DNA of 64,000 bases from positions 3,844,001 through 3,908,000 of the forward strand of contig NZ_CP093443.1 of NCBI RefSeq assembly GCF_026168515.1, read 5' to 3'. Of this stretch, positions 58,557-64,000 are shown piece after piece (position 1 is the first letter of the stretch; each line of letters opens with the position of its first letter). A program made the translations under genes and the position numbers. The notes beneath the pieces were generated by a model that saw nothing but the letters and a program-made list of their open reading frames with translations, did no database searches and had not been told where the DNA came from. The DNA is from Brevibacterium spongiae. Its GTDB lineage: Bacteria > Actinomycetota > Actinomycetes > Actinomycetales > Brevibacteriaceae.

Positions 58557-60572
58557 TCACCCCAGGGTGCGGACGCGGTTCGCTTCGATGCCGAGCACAT
58601 GCGTGTCGAGGAACGCGAGCACCGTGCGATACCAGACCTCGGCATTGCCGCGGCCGAGGATCCAGTGCCCCTCATCCGGGTAGTACAGGAACCGGTGCTG
58701 AGTGTCGCCATCGGCGTCGAGCGGAGTCTTCGCCTGGGTGAGCAGGTCGAGCCACAGCTCCTGCCCCTGCCCGATCGGCACTCGGTAGTCCTTGTCGCCG
58801 TGGATGACGAGTACGGGCACTTCGATATCGGCGGCGTACAGATGCGGCGAGTACTGCGCCGACTGTTCCCGCATCGCCGCGTCCCATGACGCGTTGTCCG
58901 TCGTCCGCCCCATCGACGTCGTGTTCCACAGCGAGGCGTGGGTGACGATGCATTTGAACGTGCTGCCCGTGTGCCCGGCAACCCAGTTGGCCATGTATCC
59001 GCCGTAGGAACCGCCGGCCAGGGCGATGTGCTCGGTGTCGATGTCGCCTCGCTGCCCGGCCGCCTCGGTCAGGGTCATGATGTCGGTGAACGGGGTGCCG
59101 CCCAGCTGCTGCTGACCGCGGTCGATCATCGCCTGGCCGTACCCGGTCGAGATCGCCGGGTCCGGCAGCAGCACCGCGTAGCCGGCGGCGGCGAAGGGTC
59201 CGGGGTTCCACCGGTACGTCCACGCATTCCACGACCCCCACGGTCCGCCGTGCGCGAAGACGACCAGCGGGTGCGGCCCTTCGCCCTCCGGCAGCACAAG
59301 CCACGCCCGGATCGGGGTGCCGTCCTCGGCTCGGGCCTCCACCTCGGTGAGGGTGCCCTCCTCGTCGAGGGGCGTCGCCGGGTTCGCGAGTTCGCTGATG
59401 ACTCCGGAGGTGAGATCGATCGAGATCGGCATGGGTGCGACATCGATCGCCGAGGCGGTCCCCACCACCGTGTCCCCGCGCAGCGCGAGACCGGAGAACG
59501 AATATTTCTGGTCGATGCCGCCGACGAGGCGTCGCGGCTGCGCATCGGTCAGGTCGCCGATGAAGACGCTGCCGCGACCGTGATCGTCGGCGGTCGCGAC
59601 GATCGTCGAATCGTCGACCCAGATCGGAGAGAACCAGAAATCAGCGTCCGGCCACACTGGGGTCAGTTCCGCCGTCTCGACATCGAGAACCATGAGCTCG
59701 ATTGAGAGATTGGTCTGTGGAGTCCAGAACTGTTCCCGGCTGACCAGGGCTTTCGTCCCATCGGGGCTGATGGCCTCGATGCCGAAGCCATGATCGGCGG
59801 CCGGTTTCGTCAGTCGGTGCAGCTCGGGTTCGCCGTCGAGGCTGACCCGCCAGATCTCGCTGGCCTCGAGCTGGCCGGGGATCGGCTTCTCGAGCTGGAC
59901 GAGAACGAACCGAGCGTCATCGTCGACGGCCCAGTCGACGAGGCGACCGGACGGCAGCGACAGGTAGTGGAAGTCCAGGCCGGACGGGCCGCTGAACTCA
60001 TCGGTGACCTCCGGGAAGTCGGTGGCCGCCTCGTCGAGCTTCGCAATTGCCAGGGTCTGCCTGCCGGGTCCCAGATCATGGTCCCAGCGGCGGACCGGGA
60101 ACCCGGTGTGGAGGATGCCGCTGACCTTCGCATCGCTGCGTTCGGAGCTGAATTCCTGGTGGTCGTTCTCATCCGCTGCCCACGTATGAACGGGGAATTC
60201 GACGATGAGGGTCTCGTTCTTGATCTCGATGCGGGAGAAGCCGCCCTCATGCTCGGCGAGTCGGCGGGCCTCGCCGCTGTCGGGAAGCGCCCACAGGCTC
60301 GGGCTCTCGGCGTCCTTGCCGTCCTCGCCCTTGCGTTTGGAGGCGAAGACGATCGTGCCGTTCTCGCTCAGAGCCGCCGGTCCGATCGACTGATCGCCGC
60401 GGGTGATGCGACGCGGCACGTCTCCGCTGATATCGGCGAGGTGGCTGAGGGAGGAGTTTCCCTCGGAGTTGAGGAACGAGTACCGGGCGATGACGCGGCC
60501 GGCCTGATTCGTCAGGAGTTCTTGCAGGCGGCGGGCGTCGAGGAGTCGGGTCACTGCATCGTGGGTCGTCAT
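58557..60572 (-). CDS. S9-family prolyl oligopeptidase-like serine peptidase
   Basis: The 671-residue protein has a seven-bladed beta-propeller-like N-terminal domain (about 50-400) and a C-terminal alpha/beta hydrolase domain. The nucleophile is Ser522 in AGGSYGGYMAN; HGGPWGSWNAW is the oxyanion-hole region, HGDKDYRVP holds the acid and DEGHWIL the His. It resembles acylaminoacyl-peptidase and dipeptidyl-peptidase types. There is no signal peptide, so it acts in the cytoplasm on short peptides. It is the first gene of a pair with nagA. Confidence 0.92.
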   Translation of the reverse strand: MTTHDAVTRLLDARRLQELLTNQAGRVIARYSFLNSEGNSSLSHLADISGDVPRRITRGDQSIGPAALSENGTIVFASKRKGEDGKDAESPSLWALPDSGEARRLAEHEGGFSRIEIKNETLIVEFPVHTWAADENDHQEFSSERSDAKVSGILHTGFPVRRWDHDLGPGRQTLAIAKLDEAATDFPEVTDEFSGPSGLDFHYLSLPSGRLVDWAVDDDARFVLVQLEKPIPGQLEASEIWRVSLDGEPELHRLTKPAADHGFGIEAISPDGTKALVSREQFWTPQTNLSIELMVLDVETAELTPVWPDADFWFSPIWVDDSTIVATADDHGRGSVFIGDLTDAQPRRLVGGIDQKYSFSGLALRGDTVVGTASAIDVAPMPISIDLTSGVISELANPATPLDEEGTLTEVEARAEDGTPIRAWLVLPEGEGPHPLVVFAHGGPWGSWNAWTYRWNPGPFAAAGYAVLLPDPAISTGYGQAMIDRGQQQLGGTPFTDIMTLTEAAGQRGDIDTEHIALAGGSYGGYMANWVAGHTGSTFKCIVTHASLWNTTSMGRTTDNASWDAAMREQSAQYSPHLYAADIEVPVLVIHGDKDYRVPIGQGQELWLDLLTQAKTPLDADGDTQHRFLYYPDEGHWILGRGNAEVWYRTVLAFLDTHVLGIEANRVRTLG

Positions 60573-60614
60573 CTCTCCATCCTAGTTCTCAACCTGCCTT
60601 CCCGGGCAGTGTGC

Positions 60615-60735
60615 GGAACCTCCCGGCGACGCGCGGGAACTTCCGGTAACGCGCGGGAACTTCCCGGCGACGCGCCGGAACTCCCGGCGACGCCCGAGAA
60701 CTCCCGGTGACGCCCGGGAGCTCCCGGCGCAATGC
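60615..60735. repeat. Six tandem copies of a 20-21-bp repeat
   Basis: Units similar to GGGAACTCCCGGCGACGCGC start at 60615, 60635, 60655, 60676, 60696 and 60716. They differ from each other at one to five positions. Each contains a GGGAACTCCC-like near-palindrome. The array lies between the S9 gene start and the convergent... end of the lipoprotein gene on the same strand, in non-coding DNA. Confidence 0.85.
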
Positions 60736-60824
60736 CGACGACGGCCGCTCACGTGAAAGCCGGTAGATGCTCTCCTGAAGGCCAGCCGGTCGAGGCGCTC
60801 CGGAATACCGGTCGATGTCCTGGC

Positions 60825-61514
60825 CTAGCGGAAGCTCGGCGCCGGAATCTTCTCGCCGTTGATCGTCACTGTCGGCAGCATCTTCTTGAAATCCTCGGCA
60901 GCTTCCGCATTCGTCTTCGGCGTGCGCATGCCGACGGCGACGCTCACGAGCCGACCATTGAGTTTGAACGCGGTCTCGACCCCGTAGAAGACAGTGGCCT
61001 GCTGATTGATGGCGAGGATCTCGGTCGGTCCGAGCTCTCCCTGATAGCTCCAGTAGCTTCCGGCCGACAACGCCCCCACCCGTTCGGCGAGAACCTGAGA
61101 GTCCTGCTCGCCGAAGGCGAACTTGCGCTTCGTGTCGACGACGGACTGTGCGCTGTCATCGAATTCCTCCGCACAGTCGACGACGATCACATCCGAGTCG
61201 AGACTGCTCTGCCCACGCGAGAAGCTGCTGAACCGCTCCGTGTCCCCGGCCCCCGCCGTCCAATCGTCACCGAGCGCGAAGCTGACATCGACCGGGCAGG
61301 TATCACCGAGGTTGACCGTCTGTTTCGACATCCCCTCGGGAATGCCCGCATCGGTGGGCTTCTCCGTAGGCTCCGGGCCCGCGGTCTCGTCCACCCCGAC
61401 GCGGATCGGGCCGGCGTCCTTGTCTTCCGTGCGGATCTGCAGCACCGAGCATCCGCTGAGGAGGAGACTCAGAACGGCCCCGGCCGCGACGGTGCGCAGT
61501 GATCGTGAGATCAC
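60825..61514 (-). CDS. Lipoprotein of unknown function, third gene of the two-component operon
   Basis: The 229-residue product starts with a lipoprotein signal, MISRSLRTVAAGAVLSLLLS-GC, with Cys22 as the anchor. A Pro/Thr/Glu/Asp-rich linker follows, and then a globular part with two cysteines (DTCPVDVSF and VVDCAEEF) that could form a disulfide. I do not recognise a family. ATG 61514 overlaps the histidine-kinase stop by four bases, so the three genes are coupled. It may be a sensor accessory or an output of the kinase system. Confidence 0.8.
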   Translation of the reverse strand: MISRSLRTVAAGAVLSLLLSGCSVLQIRTEDKDAGPIRVGVDETAGPEPTEKPTDAGIPEGMSKQTVNLGDTCPVDVSFALGDDWTAGAGDTERFSSFSRGQSSLDSDVIVVDCAEEFDDSAQSVVDTKRKFAFGEQDSQVLAERVGALSAGSYWSYQGELGPTEILAINQQATVFYGVETAFKLNGRLVSVAVGMRTPKTNAEAAEDFKKMLPTVTINGEKIPAPSFR

Positions 61515-63061
61515 TGCCGACCGCCGTGGTCATCGCGATAGGGCTGCTGGGAACCGCTGTTCGGCTGGCCGCCGGACTGCTGGGGACCATGATTCGGTAG
61601 GCCGGAGTTCTGGGGACCGGAGTTCGGTTGGCCGCCGCGTTGGGGGCCAGTGTTCTGGGGGCCGCCTTGGGGACCTGTGTTCTGAGGACTCGGGTTCTGG
61701 GGGCCCGTGTTCTGGGGGCCTGGATTCGGCTGTCCAGGATTCGGCTGCCCGTAGGGCTGCTGGCCCGGCTGCGATCCGTTCGGCTGCGAACCGCCCGGGT
61801 GCTGGCCGAAGTTCTGTTGGCCGACGTTCTGTTGGCCGGGCTGGCTGCCGACCGGAGGCCCGCCGTAGGGCTGATTGCCTGCGTTCGGGTTCGATCCGGG
61901 CTTCGGCGGTTTGAACTGGGAATGCTGACCGGAATCCGGTGGGAGTCCACCCGAGACGGACTCCCCGGTCGTGCGGTTGACCAACGCACCGTCGACCCTC
62001 TCGAGGCGACGTTTCGAGGTCCGCCGCGGGGTGCCCAGAATCCGACCCTGCAGCTCGGCCTCGCTCGGCTGCCGGGGCGGAAGGTATCCGGGGGCCTGAC
62101 GAGAATCGGCCTGCTGCATCGGCTGCACCGGATGCGATCCGGCGGCGACCCGATCCATGTGCTCCGACATCTGCGGAACGGTCACCGGAGCGGCATCGGC
62201 AAGGACCGGCAGGACCATGCGCACCGAGGTGCCCACGCCTTCCTGACTGAACAGCTGCACCGAACCGCCATGGCGGGTGACGATCGCGCGGACGAGAGAC
62301 AGTCCCATTCCGGAGCCGGCGACCGCCCGGACCCGGGAGCCGCGCGAGAGCTCGTCCCAGACGTTCTCCTGTTCGGCCAGCGGAATTCCGCTGCCGGTGT
62401 CGGCGACCTCGACGACGACCCAGCGGTGACCGTCGATGATCTGCTCATTGGCGCGCAGTTCGACGACCTCGGCCTGCGAGGAGTATTTGAGTGCGTTGCC
62501 GAGCAGGTTGAGGATCGCGGTGAGCAGCAGATCCTCTTCACCGGCGACATCGGGCAGCCGCCAGGGTGCCCGGGCCACGGTGGCCACGATCATCCGGTCC
62601 TCGGCGCCGGGAGCGGTGGACGCATCCTCGACGGCCTGGTGGATGAGCGCATCGAGGTCGACCCGAGCGTATTCGATGATGCGCGTTTCGACATCGGCGA
62701 GTTTGCGCAGATCAGCGAGCAGCCGGGCGACCCGGCGGGAGGACACGTCGACCTGCTTCGCGGCAGGTTCGACCTCGGTCAGCGTCCCGCCGTCGCGGAC
62801 GACCTCACGAATGCTCGCCGCCGAGGTGCGCAGCGCCGTGAGCGGATTCTTCAGCTCATGGTCCAGGCGGATGAGCATGCGGTTGCGCTTCGTCATCGAG
62901 TCCTCGGCTGTGGCCGCCTCGATGGATTCGCGCAGCTGTGCTTCGCGCTTCTTCAGGTACCGCCATCCGAACCAGGCGCCGACAGCGAGCCCGCCGAGCA
63001 CGAGGACGAGCAGGAGCAGGAACAGCCAGACCTGGATCTCGATGACGAGGAAGTTCGTCAT
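61511..63061 (-). CDS. Sensor histidine kinase with a Gln/Asn/Pro/Gly-rich tail
   Basis: The 516-residue kinase has one N-terminal membrane span (about residues 8-33) and no extracellular sensor domain. The HisKA domain contains LIRLDHELKNPLTALR with His68 as the phosphorylation site, and the ATPase domain has NLLGNALKYSS (N box), VADTGSGIP (G1) and GSGMGLSLVR (G2). From about residue 380 the protein becomes a low-complexity tail of 120-130 residues with Pro-Gln-Asn-Thr-Gly repeats. The gene is coupled to the regulator upstream and the lipoprotein downstream by ATGA overlaps. Confidence 0.93.
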   Translation of the reverse strand: MTNFLVIEIQVWLFLLLLVLVLGGLAVGAWFGWRYLKKREAQLRESIEAATAEDSMTKRNRMLIRLDHELKNPLTALRTSAASIREVVRDGGTLTEVEPAAKQVDVSSRRVARLLADLRKLADVETRIIEYARVDLDALIHQAVEDASTAPGAEDRMIVATVARAPWRLPDVAGEEDLLLTAILNLLGNALKYSSQAEVVELRANEQIIDGHRWVVVEVADTGSGIPLAEQENVWDELSRGSRVRAVAGSGMGLSLVRAIVTRHGGSVQLFSQEGVGTSVRMVLPVLADAAPVTVPQMSEHMDRVAAGSHPVQPMQQADSRQAPGYLPPRQPSEAELQGRILGTPRRTSKRRLERVDGALVNRTTGESVSGGLPPDSGQHSQFKPPKPGSNPNAGNQPYGGPPVGSQPGQQNVGQQNFGQHPGGSQPNGSQPGQQPYGQPNPGQPNPGPQNTGPQNPSPQNTGPQGGPQNTGPQRGGQPNSGPQNSGLPNHGPQQSGGQPNSGSQQPYRDDHGGRQ

Positions 63062-63810
63062 AGGGACCTCTGCCCGTCCTCACCGCGAACCTCGCCGACG
63101 AAGCGGTAGCCGCGCCCCTGCACGGTGGCGATCCATCGCGGTTCGGCGGCGTCCTCGCCGAGCACCCGCCTGAGCTCGGCGACTCGCGAGTCGACGGCGC
63201 GGGTGCCCACGGCCTCTTCGAATCCCCAGAGCACCTCGAGCAGTCGGGAGCGTTCGATGAGCTCCTCCTTATGCACCATGAGGTACTCGAGCAGGGTGAA
63301 GCCCTTCGGGGTGATGACGAGTTCCCGCTGGCCCAGCCAGGCTCGCCTGCCCACCCGGTCGACGCGCAGACCGAAGCTCGAGACGAGCACGGGCGCGGTG
63401 GCCAGGGGCGGACCGTCGTTGCGGGTCCGGCGCAGAACCGCGCGGATGCGGGCGACGAGTTCGTGCGGGTCGAAGGGTTTGTTGAGGTAATCGTCGGCGC
63501 CCTCTTCCAGAGCCATCGCGCGCTCGACGCCCTCACCGACCTGGGTCAGCAGCAGCACCGGCACCCAGTTCTCCTCCTGCCGCAGGCGGCGGAGCACCTG
63601 GCGGCCGTCGGCGCCGGGCATGAGCACGTCGAGGACGCACACATCGGGTTTGTGGCGGTGGATCTCGTCGAGGGCCAACAGGCCGTCGCTGGCGGGGAGC
63701 ACCCGAAATCCGGAACGCTCCAAGAAGGGGACGACGGCGCCGAGCACATCCGGCTCGTCATCGGCGACCAGGACGAGGGGCTGGGGTTCGGTGTGGTTAT
63801 CAGCCGTCAT
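63058..63810 (-). CDS. OmpR-family response regulator
   Basis: The 250-residue regulator has a receiver domain with the acidic pair Asp17-Asp18, phospho-acceptor Asp61 (CVLDVLMP) and the conserved Lys of NKPFDP. A C-terminal winged-helix domain (about 145-245) ends RWIATVQGRGYRFVGEV. It is phosphorylated by the kinase encoded by the next gene. ATG 63810 lies inside the last codons of the upstream antiporter gene, an 11-base overlap. Regulation of the antiporter operon by this pair is therefore plausible. Confidence 0.93.
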   Translation of the reverse strand: MTADNHTEPQPLVLVADDEPDVLGAVVPFLERSGFRVLPASDGLLALDEIHRHKPDVCVLDVLMPGADGRQVLRRLRQEENWVPVLLLTQVGEGVERAMALEEGADDYLNKPFDPHELVARIRAVLRRTRNDGPPLATAPVLVSSFGLRVDRVGRRAWLGQRELVITPKGFTLLEYLMVHKEELIERSRLLEVLWGFEEAVGTRAVDSRVAELRRVLGEDAAEPRWIATVQGRGYRFVGEVRGEDGQRSL

Positions 63811-64000
63811 GGTGCTCAGTTCCGGTTCCTCTCTGGCGTTCCCAGGCGACCTCCCGGGCCTCGGCACGGTCGACCGCCTCGGCGAGTTCGTCTCGGTACA
63901 GCATAGAACGACGCAGGTGTTTGGTGCGATAACCGGCACGTCCGACCATGTGGGTGGCGACGGGGATCGTCACGAGCTGGAAGGAGATGATGATCGCCAG
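63800..64000 (-). CDS. mnhG: Monovalent cation/H+ antiporter subunit G (MnhG/PhaG type), 5'-truncated
   Basis: Reading the minus strand from the window edge, 66 codons stay open to TGA at 63802-63800. The peptide begins LAIIISFQLVTIPVATHMVGRAGYR, the last membrane span and conserved end of MnhG/PhaG/MrpG subunits, and continues with a charged tail rich in Arg and Glu. The start lies outside the window. Mrp-type antiporters exchange Na+ or K+ for protons and help in salt and pH tolerance. The gene overlaps the response regulator start, so the two-component genes are the downstream part of the mrp operon. Confidence 0.8.
   Translation of the reverse strand: MAIIISFQLVTIPVATHMVGRAGYRTKHLRRSMLYRDELAEAVDRAEAREVAWERQRGTGTEHHDG

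Noticed and set aside
57086..58981. 631-residue version of NagA
   Set aside because: The extra N-terminal part is an out-of-frame reading of the S9 peptidase gene. ATG 58528 has a strong ribosome site.

Overview
The window looks like chromosomal DNA of a high-GC actinobacterium, most likely Micrococcales and probably Brevibacterium-like. This is an inference from the GC-rich codon use, the long-chain olefin operon with a fused oleBC gene, the LPxTG-anchored surface peptidase, the DUF4235 and DUF3817 membrane proteins, and the mix of GTG, TTG and ATG starts. I see no rRNA, tRNA, CRISPR array or intact insertion sequence. Both edges cut genes: a glutamate-synthase-like gene on the left and a monovalent cation/proton antiporter subunit G gene on the right.

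Layout. 1-3.8 kb: glutamate-synthase-like protein, a dienelactone-hydrolase-like enzyme, an SDR reductase and a membrane protein. 3.9-8.8 kb: oleA-oleBC-oleD, a complete head-to-head hydrocarbon pathway. 8.9-12.3 kb: an acidic membrane protein and a propionyl-CoA synthetase. 12.4-20.5 kb: regulators and small proteins, namely a MarR-type regulator divergent from a His/Gly-rich partner, a MerR regulator fused to HEAT repeats, a separate HEAT protein, a GyrI-like protein, a lysozyme-fold secreted protein and a zinc-type ArsR sensor. 20.5-26.8 kb: EamA exporter, PLP aminotransferase, AhpD-like protein, cupin, a GCS2 ligase and an M20 hydrolase.

26.8-29.9 kb looks rearranged. A fragment of an FkbM methyltransferase 3' end lies next to the M20 gene, and about 2 kb further on, after an XRE regulator and a thioesterase, the intact FkbM gene ends with the same sequence. 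30-35 kb holds an enolase-superfamily racemase/OSB synthase and a dicarboxylate module (DASS transporter, LysR regulator, D-malate/tartrate-type dehydrogenase). 35-46 kb holds a CDF metal exporter, a flotillin-like protein, a sortase-anchored M28 aminopeptidase, a VIT/CCC1 metal transporter, aminodeoxychorismate lyase, type I dehydroquinase and an alpha/beta hydrolase.

46-52 kb is a glycine-betaine-type ABC uptake system with two substrate-binding proteins, the second an orphan paralogue. Both transcription units carry a TGTGATCACA palindrome upstream. 52-54.9 kb is a copper/heme cluster (two small His-containing membrane proteins, a PCuAC chaperone and a DyP peroxidase) behind a CopY/BlaI-like operator. 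55-56.3 kb holds a DUF559-like putative nuclease gene bracketed by two related long palindromes, the best candidate here for an undescribed system. 56.4-64 kb holds an isochorismatase-like protein without the usual Cys, NagA, an S9 peptidase, a lipoprotein, and a two-component system that overlaps the end of the antiporter subunit gene.

Across the whole window the 11-mer CGCCGAGGCGG or its complement recurs far more often than base composition predicts, in coding and intergenic DNA alike.
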